Below, piece after piece: positions 43,097 to 55,646 of a DNA stretch of 64,000 nucleotides; positions within the stretch are counted from its first letter, which is position 1; every line of letters begins with the position of its first letter. A model generated the notes under the pieces. That model was not told where the DNA came from, did no database searches, and saw only the letters and a program-made list of their open reading frames with translations. Source of the stretch: Coriobacteriaceae bacterium (GTDB lineage: Bacteria > Actinomycetota > Coriobacteriia > Coriobacteriales > Atopobiaceae); contig SFGZ01000001.1 of assembly GCA_004557505.1 (NCBI GenBank), positions 124,001 to 188,000 on the forward strand. Direction: 5' to 3'. The position numbers and the translations under genes are program-made.

Positions 43097-44458
43097 CTAC
43101 CGTTTACCGTTAGTATGATACCTTTTGGACTCGTTGTGCAACGTCAGGGCCGCATCGCCAAGGCGCAGCGTCACGCAGGTGCCCTCTCCCGGCTTGGAGA
43201 TGATCTCCACGCCCGAGCCAGTGCCGTAGAAGCGCTCGACGCGCTCGGCCACGTTCTTGAGGGCGATGCCCGTGCCCTTCTCCTCCCCTAGTGGCCTGGA
43301 GGCCGCCGCAAGGAGCCTATCCGCTGTCTGCTGGTCCATGCCCAGGCCGTCGTCTGCAACTGCCACCAGCACGTCATTGCCGTCCACGGCAACGTGGACG
43401 GCAATGTGGAGGGCGCCCTCCTCGCGCATGGCATGGCGCACGGAGTTCTCCACGATGGGCTGCACCAGAAACGAGGGCACGGGAAGCCCCTCGCAGCCGG
43501 GGCCCACGAACTCCTCCTCCACGATGCGGTCCTCGCCAAAGCGCGCCTTCTCGATCTTGAGATAACGCCGCGTCTGCTCGAGCTCGCGCGCCAGGGGGAT
43601 CAGCTGGTCGCTCCCCTCAAGCGTTCGGCGATAGAAGGTCGAGAACTCGCGGAGGAGTTCGCGGGCCTTGGCCGGGTCGGTGCGCGTAAGCGACGCGATG
43701 GTATTGAGCGCGTTGAAGAGGAAGTGCGGGTTGATCTGCGCCTGGAGCGCCTTGACCTCGGCGCGGGCGAGAAGCTCTGCCTGGCGGTCAAGCTCGTAGG
43801 AGGAGAGCTGGGTCGAGAGCAGCTCGCCGAAGCCCTTGGCGATGGCCAGCTGCGTCCTGTCGATGTCCGTGCCGCTGCGGTAGTAGAGCTTGATGGTACC
43901 CATGGGCTCGCCCTGCACGAGGAGCGGCACGATGATGCCAAACGTGCGGCAGGAGCGGTTTTGCACCAGGTTGAAGTGGTGCGTGGTCTGGTCGCCGTCA
44001 TCCATCGAGACAAAGGTCTCCATGCGCCTGCTCTCCAGAACCTCGAGCGTGGGTGCCGTGTTGGCGCTGCCCGGCACCATCCCCACGCCACGCTCGCCCT
44101 CGTAGGCGAGAACCTTCCTGGTGTTGGTGACGGCTATGCCCACGGCCGCCGTCTCGGGGAGGAGCAGGCGGCAGATGTGCGCGGCATTGTCGGGCGTGAG
44201 GCCGTGGTTGCAGCTGCACAGCGTCTCGGAGGCAATGGCGAGGGTTCGCTCGGTCGCCTCGGCGCGCATGGTGTCGGGCACGAGGTTGATGGTGCCAAAG
44301 GCCACGATGGCCACGGCAAGGCCCGCGCCCGAGAGCATGGAGGCCACGACGTTGCCCTCCGCGACGCCCCACGCAACGAGGAGGAGCATGGCGGCGGTCA
44401 CGGCGCTAAGGGCGACGTTCGCGATGTTGGGCGAGAACAGGGGCGAGCGATCACTCAT
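43097..44458 (-). CDS. LytS-type sensor histidine kinase (first pair)
   Basis: A 453-residue kinase. Two membrane helices (about 14-60) are followed by a GAF-like sensory domain (about 65-210), then a His_kinase domain with phospho-acceptor His245 in INPHFLFN and an ATPase domain (about 335-430) with VADDGLGMD and the GTGIALKN box. It lacks the 5TM receptor domain of classic LytS. Its start overlaps the glycosyltransferase gene end by eight bases. It is a close paralog of the kinase at 51918-53318. Confidence 0.9.
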   Translation of the reverse strand: MSDRSPLFSPNIANVALSAVTAAMLLLVAWGVAEGNVVASMLSGAGLAVAIVAFGTINLVPDTMRAEATERTLAIASETLCSCNHGLTPDNAAHICRLLLPETAAVGIAVTNTRKVLAYEGERGVGMVPGSANTAPTLEVLESRRMETFVSMDDGDQTTHHFNLVQNRSCRTFGIIVPLLVQGEPMGTIKLYYRSGTDIDRTQLAIAKGFGELLSTQLSSYELDRQAELLARAEVKALQAQINPHFLFNALNTIASLTRTDPAKARELLREFSTFYRRTLEGSDQLIPLARELEQTRRYLKIEKARFGEDRIVEEEFVGPGCEGLPVPSFLVQPIVENSVRHAMREEGALHIAVHVAVDGNDVLVAVADDGLGMDQQTADRLLAAASRPLGEEKGTGIALKNVAERVERFYGTGSGVEIISKPGEGTCVTLRLGDAALTLHNESKRYHTNGKR

Positions 44459-45674
44459 GCGAGCTTCCTTTCGCGGGCGTGCCCGTGCCCAAAAGCTCGC
44501 GCTGGAGGTAGCGGCTGTTCCAAATGGACGAGGCGATGCTCGGCCAGATGGTGGCCAGCGAGAGGTACCGCGTGGCGGCCTCCCGCGCGTATCTGTCTGC
44601 CTCGCGGCAGCCGCTGCGCAGGATGCGGATGTTGTCGGCGCGGTCGCGCCCCACGAGGGCCCGGCGGGCGGCGGTGGCCCTCACGCGCGAGCGCACCTTT
44701 GGGGTGAGCCACGGGCCGGGATACGGCATGAGCGACTCGGGCGTGACGGTGCGGAGGTCTCGGCGGGCGTTCATGGCCTCGAGCTTGCGGTACTCGTAGA
44801 ACCAGCGATAGACGTCCTGCATGAAGATGGACGGCGTCGGCGCCATCTCCTCGGGCGGCTGCATCCGGACGTGCCAGGTGTTGTCAAACCACACGTCGAT
44901 GCCATTGGCACGCAGGTCGAGAAGGTAGTCGAGATCCTCACCGCGTGTGATGTAGGGGTCGAAGGGCACTCGCGTGAAGGCGGATGCGTGAATGGAGCAG
45001 CATCCGCCGCAGAGGTAGCTCGAGCGGAGGATGCGCGTGGGGGAGGTGAGGTAGCGCTTCATCATCTCGTTGAAGTCGACGTGCTTGGACCACCGCTGCT
45101 CGCACCACTCCGTCCGCACCGGCGCGTAGGGAGAGTTGCGCACGTCCACGTAGCAGCCGCTCTTGACGAGGATGGGCAGGTCCTGTCGGGTGAGGGAGTC
45201 AAGGCCGTAGACGGCGTCGATGAGGTAGTCCTCGTCGAGCGCCACCTCGTCGTCATCCATGAACACCACGGCGTCGTGTCCAAAGGCCGAGGCGACGGCC
45301 AGCCCCATGTTGCGGATGGCGCCATAGCCGCGAAGCGCGATGGGGTCACCCTGTAGCCTGGCGTACATGCTCGCGCACTGCCCCCGGACGACGGCCGCCT
45401 CCTCGTCGCCGATCACGACGGGATTGAGGTCCGCGTGGCTGCGACAGATGGAGTTCACGCGGGCGCGGGCCGCCGCGGCGCAGGATGGGGCTGCAACGAG
45501 AAGGACGATGACGCGATCCACGCCGCGCACCTGCTCGAGCGACGAGAGGCACATCTCAAGCTCCGGCAGCGGCTTCGTGATGGGAGTGGAGTAATCGTAG
45601 GAGCCCCGCTCCCCCAGCCGGCCGCGAGACCTGCTCTTGGCCCAGTACGAGGGGATAACGATGACGGGATTCAC
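44451..45674 (-). CDS. Glycosyltransferase, GT-A type
   Basis: A 407-residue cytosolic or peripheral glycosyltransferase. The opening VNPVIVIPSYW, the acidic DXD-type motif FMDDDEV with aligned VALDED, and a later TRGEDLDYLLDLRANG fit the GT2-like fold. The acceptor is unknown; cell-wall or capsule glycans are likely. It starts at GTG 45674 with a GGAGG site. It heads an operon with the LytS/LytR pair, so its expression may be tied to the pathway that those proteins control. Confidence 0.75.
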   Translation of the reverse strand: MNPVIVIPSYWAKSRSRGRLGERGSYDYSTPITKPLPELEMCLSSLEQVRGVDRVIVLLVAAPSCAAAARARVNSICRSHADLNPVVIGDEEAAVVRGQCASMYARLQGDPIALRGYGAIRNMGLAVASAFGHDAVVFMDDDEVALDEDYLIDAVYGLDSLTRQDLPILVKSGCYVDVRNSPYAPVRTEWCEQRWSKHVDFNEMMKRYLTSPTRILRSSYLCGGCCSIHASAFTRVPFDPYITRGEDLDYLLDLRANGIDVWFDNTWHVRMQPPEEMAPTPSIFMQDVYRWFYEYRKLEAMNARRDLRTVTPESLMPYPGPWLTPKVRSRVRATAARRALVGRDRADNIRILRSGCREADRYAREAATRYLSLATIWPSIASSIWNSRYLQRELLGTGTPAKGSSHE

Positions 45675-45832
45675 GGCAGCCTCCGATTGGGTGAACGTTG
45701 GCCACGGCTTTGTGCAGCGGCGCATTCCATGGTACCGCACGGAGGGCGCGCGGGCGGGGCGGGGGCATGGGGGCTACGCGGGAGCCGCGCGAGTGCCCGG
45801 GCGGGCTGCTGGCGACGCAGGACTACGCGAGC

Positions 45833-46363
45833 CTAGGCTTCCGAAAAGGCCTGCCCGGAAATCCTTCTGGCTTTGCTCAGCTTCATGACGAGCCTGAGCG
45901 GTTCGCCCGGAAAAGGGGTGAAGCCGTTGTGTGCGTACCAATTGGCCACAGCATGACTCTTGGCTTCAATATAGAGCAGGCGCCCGCCGGCCACAGATGA
46001 CGCTTCGCAGGCCAGCCTCATGGCGTGAAGAAGCATCGTGGTCCCGACCCCTCTTCCCTGCATGCCAACGGACGTTCCCAAGCGTCCCACGATATAGGCG
46101 GGAATCGGCAACCGATGAATCCCGCCGCACATCGAATTCGAGACGTCGACGGGGCTCAGCTCGCACGGAGAGAGCGAGAAGAACCCCGCGAGACTCCCGT
46201 CAAGCCAGCACGCATAGGCTCGGCACAGGCCGCAGGAGCAGTCTTTGGCTGACTGGTCATGCAGCCAGTGGTCCAGCTCGTCGTTGCCGCATGAAAACGC
46301 AAGGAGCTCAGTCGCGCACACGGCCGAAAGGTCAGTAAGCTCAAGTCCTTGTACCAGCCCCAT
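45833..46363 (-). CDS. GNAT acetyltransferase toxin (TacT-like)
   Basis: 176 residues. The beginning FSCGNDELDHWLHDQS is the mark of TacT-type GNAT toxins, which acetylate aminoacyl-tRNA and block translation. The acetyl-CoA site is seen at QGRGVGTTMLL, and the end has ANWYAHNGFTPFP. The gene starts five bases after the antitoxin stop, with GGAGGA inside the antitoxin end. The usual partner of such toxins is a DUF1778 protein; here it is a Panacea protein, which is unusual. Confidence 0.85.
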   Translation of the reverse strand: MGLVQGLELTDLSAVCATELLAFSCGNDELDHWLHDQSAKDCSCGLCRAYACWLDGSLAGFFSLSPCELSPVDVSNSMCGGIHRLPIPAYIVGRLGTSVGMQGRGVGTTMLLHAMRLACEASSVAGGRLLYIEAKSHAVANWYAHNGFTPFPGEPLRLVMKLSKARRISGQAFSEA

Positions 46364-46368
46364 ACGGA

Positions 46369-46908
46369 CTATTCCTCCAGCATGTCCGAGAGCCAGTCAT
46401 AGTCCTCAACGCTCACGTACCTACGGGAGCCGTCGGGAAGCTTGGGCACGTGGTGCTTCTGGCGGGTGCGCACGTCCGAAGCCCAAAGACCCGCATAGTA
46501 GTTGGCCAGCGACTCCAGGGGGATCTCCTCAGATTCGTGCCCCGTCTGGTTGTTGAAATACTCCCGCCACGGCTCCTCGGAGTGAGAAAGTTCCTCGAGT
46601 TCCTCTCCGCTCATGTCCCCGTACGACGAGAGCACGGCATCGATCACGCAAGCCGCTCGCGGACCGACGTTGCCCGTGTTGCCCTGGATGTCTTCCGAGT
46701 GAACCCATCTCTTGTGCTGGTGGCAAATGGAGACGTCGGGAACGACCGGACCATGACGATAGGCGACGATCCGCTCGGGGAAGAGAGGCTCGCCAGTGGC
46801 AACCAAATGCCACACCTGGCTGTAGTACAGCAGCTTTTGAAGCTGATATCCCGTAAGGGTGCCCTTCTTCTCCAAGATATACGCCGCAGCGTCAAATGCA
46901 GTTGCCAT
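46369..46908 (-). CDS. Panacea/SocA-domain antitoxin
   Basis: 179 residues. The N-terminal half, with AAYILEKKGTLTGYQLQKLLYYSQVWHL and a following AYRHGPVVPDV, matches the SocA/Panacea domain found in antitoxins for very different toxins. It would neutralise the GNAT toxin encoded next. The ATG at 46908 follows GGGGAGG. The pair is transcribed as a two-gene operon. Confidence 0.85.
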   Translation of the reverse strand: MATAFDAAAYILEKKGTLTGYQLQKLLYYSQVWHLVATGEPLFPERIVAYRHGPVVPDVSICHQHKRWVHSEDIQGNTGNVGPRAACVIDAVLSSYGDMSGEELEELSHSEEPWREYFNNQTGHESEEIPLESLANYYAGLWASDVRTRQKHHVPKLPDGSRRYVSVEDYDWLSDMLEE

Positions 46909-47050
46909 GTAAGCCTCCCCTCAGTGTACGCATATTTTTAACTATATACCCAAGGAGGCAGGGGCATGCGAATGCCCGGGCGGGCGGGCGGCGAACCGGA
47001 GGGCGGAGTCAGGCAGGTGGCCATGCGGCAGGCCCGGGCCCCTACGAGAA

Positions 47051-47078
47051 GAGGCCCCCGACGTTGGTCGGGGGCCTC
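47051..47078 (-). terminator. Hairpin after nifJ
   Basis: GAGGCCCCCGAC and GTCGGGGGCCTC form 12 exact pairs with a GTTG loop, about 40 bases downstream of nifJ. No long T-run is seen. Confidence 0.7.
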
Positions 47079-47117
47079 CCGGTGGGACACGTCACTCAGG
47101 GGCGCGCGGAGGGCGCG

Positions 47118-50654
<3,537 letters not shown>

Positions 50655-51006
50655 ATCCTCTCCTTCTCAGCAATGCCGCCGTGACGGAAATGCCAAACTT
50701 GGTGGCTCGGGGACTGGCTGGCCCCGAGACATGCGCCTGAAACCGCACAAAGCAGTTATCCAGACATTTTTCATGATACCGCAACATTCCCGCCTTGATA
50801 CCGAAGCGGGCTTAGTGGGAACGGCGAGGCTCCGCGAGTCCGGCTCGGTTAAATACCGTGCTCTAGCTAGGGATTTATTTGAACTGGGGCAATGCCGCCA
50901 ATGGCGTTGCCGGGGTTTGCGGGCGCGCGGGGAAGCGCGCGGACCGTCCACACGTATTCACCATTTGTCGTCAAAGCAGAACCATCCGCCGTAATTTTGG
51001 GCGGTT
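50655..51006. other. Gap between nifJ and the 51007 gene
   Basis: 352 bases without a gene. It must contain the nifJ promoter. A CTCGGGG / CCCCGAG hairpin at about 50706-50728 would lie in the nifJ 5' untranslated region. AGAACC (50978-50983) and GGTTCT (51003-51008) can pair around the end of the next gene. Nothing else is clear. Confidence 0.5.
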
Positions 51007-51666
51007 CTACCGTTTTTTCTTTTGGGCCGCGAGAAGCCTCTCGTATCCCTCGGCGAGCCTGACGCCGCGGGGGCCCGCGGCGTCGGCGGCGCACACGACG
51101 CCGTGCTCGTCGGAGACGAGGAACGCCTCGTCGTAGTCGAGCGTGCCGCCGAGGAGGCGTCGCGCGACCCCATCTTCGCGGATGACGGTGATGCCCACCG
51201 TGTTGGCGAGGTCGCACACGAGCGTGACGGCCCCCGATGCGTCTTCCGCGGCGCCCATGCCGCAGACGAGCGTGTCGCCGCGGGCAACCCACAGGGTCTC
51301 GGGGGCCACGCCGGTCTCCGACGCCTCGCGGGACGACGCGAGCGCCCGGCGCGCGAGGGCCGCCGCGCTTGGCGAGCCGATGGGCTCGTAGGGGCCGACG
51401 GTCATGGCCGCCTGACCCCTCTCGTCCACGACGATCATGAGGACGCCATTGGGGTTGAGCGCGGAGCCGTCGCGCAGCGTCCACTCGATGTGCTGCTTTG
51501 CCCAGGCGACGAGCTGGGTCGAGACCGCCCGTCCGCAGACCATGCGCCTGGAGAGCGCGCGAAGGTGGCGGTTCTCCAGCGGGAGCCCGCCGTCGGAGAG
51601 GCGCCACCTGCAAACTATCGCAGGCGTGCCAAGCTCGAAGTGCCCCTGGTCCCGAACGTCCCCCAT
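51007..51666 (-). CDS. Hypothetical protein, possibly a degenerate class IV aminotransferase-like fold
   Basis: 219 residues, not firmly recognised. The opening region with SDGGLPLENRHLRALSRRM and the C-terminal DYDEAFLVSDEHGVVCAAD recall, in order and spacing, the ends of class IV aminotransferases and aminodeoxychorismate lyases. I cannot find the catalytic lysine, so enzymatic activity is doubtful. The ATG at 51666 has a GGAGGCGGG ribosome site. It is divergent from the second LytS kinase. Confidence 0.55.
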   Translation of the reverse strand: MGDVRDQGHFELGTPAIVCRWRLSDGGLPLENRHLRALSRRMVCGRAVSTQLVAWAKQHIEWTLRDGSALNPNGVLMIVVDERGQAAMTVGPYEPIGSPSAAALARRALASSREASETGVAPETLWVARGDTLVCGMGAAEDASGAVTLVCDLANTVGITVIREDGVARRLLGGTLDYDEAFLVSDEHGVVCAADAAGPRGVRLAEGYERLLAAQKKKR

Positions 51667-51917
51667 GTCCCGCCTCCATACGAGTCCCGGCATCGCCGTG
51701 CCGCCTCCGCAGGACCGATGGTATCACGCGCCCGGCGAGGCGAGGCTTTCGCAGGCCCTGCCGCCTGTCGGCGGCTGGCGTCGCCGAGCGTGCGCGCTGG
51801 GGCCGTGAGCACCGCTCGTCTCCAGTGTCGGCCCGCTCTTCGTGCGTACCCCACCGTTCTTTTCGACGTGAGATATCGTTGTACTTTAGCTCTAGTACGC
51901 ACGCGAGAGGAGTGCTG

Positions 51918-53318
51918 GTGCTTTCGACGATACCGCCCATGCGCAGCGCCACCCGTCACAACCCGACGCAGCGTGCCCACGCCTGGGCCCGCGCAATGTC
52001 CATGCTGCTTGCCGCGAGCGTGATCGTCCTGCTCGTGCTTATGGTGCTCTCGCTCGTCTCGAGCCCCAACCCCCTCCCCTCGGTGATCATCACCGCGGGA
52101 CTGGTCCTCATCTGCTTCTTCTACGCATACATATTCGTCCTGCCGGACGACCTGACGTCAACCGCAACCGACCGGACGCTCGGCATCGCATCCCAGCTCT
52201 TCGGCTATGCGCGCGAGGGCTTCTCCCCCTCCTCGATGGAGGGGGCCTGCGTCATCATCCTCCCCGAGACCTTCGCGTCCGCCATCTGCGTAACCGACGG
52301 GCAGGTCGTAGAGGCAAGCGCTGGTGAGGAGTCCCAGGGGTTCGGGCCGGGCTCGAGGGTCATCCTCGCCGAGACCCAGCAGGTGATGAGGTCGGGGGAG
52401 GTCTCGGTCCTCTCCGACGACTCGTCCTTCGAGGTCGAGGGCTTCCCCTCCCGGTTCCACGCGGGCATCATCGCGCCTCTGAGGGTCGGGAACTCCTGCG
52501 TGGGCACCCTCGAGCTGTACTACCACCGGCAGGGAGAGATAGACCAGCGTCAGATCGCGCTTGCCTCGGGCTTCTCCGACCTCCTCTCCGCCCAGCTTGC
52601 CACCTTCGAGCTCCAGCGCCAGGCCGAGACCTCGGCCCGCGCCGAGCTCAAGGCCTTGCAGTCCCAGGTGGACCCGCACTTCCTCTTCAACACGCTCGGC
52701 ACGATCGTGTCCCTCATCCGCACCGACCCCGAGAAGGCGCGCTCCCTCATCATCGACTTCTCGGACTACTACCGTCAGACCCTCGGCGACTCCGACCAGG
52801 CCGTGACGGTAGACCAGGAGGTCAGCCAGGGGATGCGCTACATCAATCTCATGCAGGCGCGGTACGGCGAGACGCGCCTCAACATAAGCACCTCGGTCGA
52901 GGAGGAGATCGCGGAGGCCCTCGTGCCGCCGTTCATAGTCCAGCCGCTCCTGGAGAACAGCGTCAAGCATGGCATGCCGGAGGTCGGCACCCTCCACGTC
53001 GGCCTCAGGGCGTTCGAGATAGAGGACGGCATAGCCCTCGAGGTGCTCGACGACGGCGTTGGCATGGACGAGGAGACCCTCTCCCTCCTCTTCGACCCCG
53101 AGCGTAGGCAGAGGAAGCGGACCGGCAGCCACGGCGCGGGGCTTGCCCTCACAAACGTCCTTTCTCGTATACACTTTTTCTTCGGCCCCGACTCCCACAT
53201 CGACGTCGAGTCGGCGCCGGGATCGGGCACGAAGGTGACCATCGTCCTGCTTGGCGAGCCACGCGGGACGCTCGTAGATGAGGAGGAGCCGCATGTGGAA
53301 CGTCCTGATAGTCGATGA
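51918..53318 (+). CDS. LytS-type sensor histidine kinase (second pair)
   Basis: A 466-residue kinase, a paralog of 43097-44458. It has two membrane helices (about 25-75), a GAF-like domain, the phospho-acceptor motif VDPHFLFN and an ATPase domain with LDDGVGMD and GAGLALTN. The start is placed at the GTG at 51918, with an AGAGGAG site; an ATG at 51939 and a GTG at 51912 are alternatives. The response regulator gene overlaps its end by 26 bases. Confidence 0.88.
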   Translation: MLSTIPPMRSATRHNPTQRAHAWARAMSMLLAASVIVLLVLMVLSLVSSPNPLPSVIITAGLVLICFFYAYIFVLPDDLTSTATDRTLGIASQLFGYAREGFSPSSMEGACVIILPETFASAICVTDGQVVEASAGEESQGFGPGSRVILAETQQVMRSGEVSVLSDDSSFEVEGFPSRFHAGIIAPLRVGNSCVGTLELYYHRQGEIDQRQIALASGFSDLLSAQLATFELQRQAETSARAELKALQSQVDPHFLFNTLGTIVSLIRTDPEKARSLIIDFSDYYRQTLGDSDQAVTVDQEVSQGMRYINLMQARYGETRLNISTSVEEEIAEALVPPFIVQPLLENSVKHGMPEVGTLHVGLRAFEIEDGIALEVLDDGVGMDEETLSLLFDPERRQRKRTGSHGAGLALTNVLSRIHFFFGPDSHIDVESAPGSGTKVTIVLLGEPRGTLVDEEEPHVERPDSR

Positions 53319-54018
53319 CGAACCCCCCATCAGGTCTGAGCTGCACTACCTCCTGGAGCGCGACGGCCGCTGCGGGGAGATCCGCGAGGCCGGGAGCGTG
53401 ACGGAGGCCGTCACCGAGTCCCTCGACGAGCGGCCCGACGTGATCTTCCTGGACATCTCCATGCCCGGGACGAGCGGCATCAAGCTCGCCGAGACGATCA
53501 GGAGCCTGAAGAGGCCCCCGGTCGTCGTGTTCGTGACCGCGCATGCGGAGTACGCCGCCAAGGCCTTCGACCTCGACGCCGTCGATTACGTGCTCAAGCC
53601 CATAGAGACGCGGCGCCTCGCGAACGCGCTCGCCCGGGTCGAAGCCGCGCTAGAGAGCCGGGACGCGCGGGAGACGCGCTCCGACGTGTCGAGGATCGTC
53701 ATCGATAAGGGCGACCACAAGGCCTTCATCCCCGTGAGCGACGTCATCTACGTGGAAGCGAAGGCAGACGACTCCTTCGTGGTGACCACGCAGGGCTCCT
53801 CCCTCGTCAGCGAGTCGATCCTCTCGCTCGAGCGCCGGCTCGAGAAGGAGGGTTTCATCCGCGTCCACCGCAGCTACATCGTCAACCCCGAGTTCGTCCA
53901 CGATGTGGTGGTGGGCGCCAACGGCCTGCTCGATCTCGAGCTCGAGCAGGCCAATACGCGGGTCCCGGTGTCGCGTCGGAGGATGTCCGAGGTCAAGGCG
54001 AAGCTGGGCATAGCGTAG
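53293..54018 (+). CDS. LytTR-family response regulator (second pair)
   Basis: A 241-residue regulator with a receiver domain (DDEPP, IFLDISMPGTSG, FVTAHAEY, LKPIE) and a LytTR domain (VIYVEAKADDSFVV, LEKEGFIRVHRSYIVNPEF). The ATG at 53293 follows GAGGAGGAG and lies inside the kinase gene, so translation is coupled. It converges on the APC permease at 54041-55519 with a 22-base gap. The targets are unknown; the neighbouring transporter genes are natural candidates. Confidence 0.92.
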   Translation: MWNVLIVDDEPPIRSELHYLLERDGRCGEIREAGSVTEAVTESLDERPDVIFLDISMPGTSGIKLAETIRSLKRPPVVVFVTAHAEYAAKAFDLDAVDYVLKPIETRRLANALARVEAALESRDARETRSDVSRIVIDKGDHKAFIPVSDVIYVEAKADDSFVVTTQGSSLVSESILSLERRLEKEGFIRVHRSYIVNPEFVHDVVVGANGLLDLELEQANTRVPVSRRRMSEVKAKLGIA

Positions 54019-54040
54019 CGGGGCACGCGGGGAAGTCCGC

Positions 54041-55519
54041 TCAGGCCCCGCGCATCCCCGTGGCCGAAGGCTCCGCGGACCGCGCCCTCCTCCTCGAGAC
54101 GAGGCTCAGCGCGATTCCGAGGAGCGACCATATGACGACGATCGCCCACTCGCTCGGCCCTATCGCCGCCGGGCTTGTCGGCACCACGAGTATCCCGATG
54201 CAGAACGCGCTTGCCAGCGCCGCCGACATCACGCCAACGTTTCCGGCAGGCACCCTGAAGGGCCGGGGAAGGTCTGGCTCGGTCTGGCGCATGCGCAGGC
54301 AGGAGAGCGAGATCATCAGGTAGGAGACGGAGAGCGCGAGCGAGGCGACCTTTGCGAGCAGCTCCAGCATGCCCGTGCCGAGGAAGGGCCCGAGCACCGC
54401 CGTGGCTATCACGATCCTGTACGCATTCCTCTGGGTCCCCGTGCGCGGGTCCACCTCGGCGATGCGGGCGGGTATCTGCCCCCTCCTCGCCATGGAGAGC
54501 AAGACGAAGTTCGTGGCACCCACGAACGAGTTCATCGGGCCGATGGGACAGAACACCGCGACAACGAGCACCACGATGTATGCGAAGGGACTCGCGGCAG
54601 CGAGCGCGGTGAACGCGGGCGCCCGGTGCGAGACGAACTCCTGCCACGGCTCGATGGTGCCAAAGCTGTACGCGGTGACGATGTAGAACCCTGCCGACGC
54701 GAGGATCGTGAGGACGATGACCTTGCCGAACTTGTTCCAGTTGACGCCCTCGGCCGCCTCGTCCGCCCTCTGCGAGACCGCGTCGAAGCCCGCGAAGAAG
54801 TACGGGGTCACCGCGAGAACAGCAAGGAGGCCCCCCAGCGGGGTGGACGCCTCGGTCACCCCCGCTATCGAGGGCGAGGTTGTGATCTGGGCAAAGGATG
54901 GGGATGCGTTTGCGGGGGACCCGTGGGCGATGGCGGCCACGAGAACGACGACCATGCCGACGAGCTGGACGTATGAGAGGAAGAGCTGGATCCTCGCCGC
55001 GCCGAGCGAGGAGTCCATATTGATCTTGCCCACGAAGATGACCACGGCGACTGCCACCAAAGACGGGATCAGGTAGACGCTGTACCCGAAGACGGTGTAG
55101 AGCTTGATCCCGCAGAGCCACGAGAAGCCGGGGACGGGCCCGATGACCTCCGTGAGGATGGCGGAGAGGGTCAGCGTGTCCCAGGCCGGCACGATGCCGT
55201 TCCCCAGCACGAAGGCCCAGCCGACCACTGTCGACGCGAGCTCGCCATGGGTGCGCGCGACGAACTCCGTGGGGCCACCGGTGAAGGGAAGGGCGGCCGA
55301 CAGCTCGCCGAAGACCGATCCTATGGGGACCATGAGGACCATCCCGAGAAGGAACGCGGCGACCACCGAGACGGGCCCGCCGCCCTCGATCATCCAGTCG
55401 CCGATGAGGAGGAGCCAGCAGGAGCCGATGACGGCACCAAAGCCGACGTTGAAGAAGCCCCACAGCGAGAGGGCCCTGTTCGGGAAGCCCCCGCGCACCC
55501 TGCCACCCATCAACTCCAC
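54041..55519 (-). CDS. APC family amino acid permease
   Basis: A 492-residue transporter with about 12 membrane segments. The first helix carries the substrate-site region FFNVGFGAVIGSCWLLL. Other family marks are PFTGGPTEFVARTHG and FFAGFDAVSQRADEAAEG. The start is GTG at 55519 with an AGAGGGGA site. It is a clear paralog of 56985-58481, with the amidohydrolase between them. The substrate cannot be read from sequence; amino acids, amines or dipeptides are candidates. Confidence 0.88.
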   Translation of the reverse strand: MELMGGRVRGGFPNRALSLWGFFNVGFGAVIGSCWLLLIGDWMIEGGGPVSVVAAFLLGMVLMVPIGSVFGELSAALPFTGGPTEFVARTHGELASTVVGWAFVLGNGIVPAWDTLTLSAILTEVIGPVPGFSWLCGIKLYTVFGYSVYLIPSLVAVAVVIFVGKINMDSSLGAARIQLFLSYVQLVGMVVVLVAAIAHGSPANASPSFAQITTSPSIAGVTEASTPLGGLLAVLAVTPYFFAGFDAVSQRADEAAEGVNWNKFGKVIVLTILASAGFYIVTAYSFGTIEPWQEFVSHRAPAFTALAAASPFAYIVVLVVAVFCPIGPMNSFVGATNFVLLSMARRGQIPARIAEVDPRTGTQRNAYRIVIATAVLGPFLGTGMLELLAKVASLALSVSYLMISLSCLRMRQTEPDLPRPFRVPAGNVGVMSAALASAFCIGILVVPTSPAAIGPSEWAIVVIWSLLGIALSLVSRRRARSAEPSATGMRGA

Positions 55520-55586
55520 GATGCGTTCCCCTCTCGGTCACTGCGCGGACGGGCCACTACGACACTATAGGCCTCCATGGGAAGAG

Positions 55587-55622
55587 GGGTGCCGACACCC
55601 TGGAGAGGGGATGCCGGCACCC
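55587..55622. other. Stem-loop between amidohydrolase and APC permease
   Basis: GGGTGCCG (55587-55594) and CGGCACCC (55615-55622) form eight exact pairs with a 20-base loop. It may lower read-through from the amidohydrolase into the downstream permease. No T-run is seen. Confidence 0.45.
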
Positions 55623-55646
55623 AAGGGGGGTTGTTGCGACAAGTGC

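Noticed and set aside
50867..51952. A 361-codon minus-strand frame
   Set aside because: It is out of frame with the better-started 219-residue protein at 51007-51666 and is Arg/Gly-rich without family likeness.
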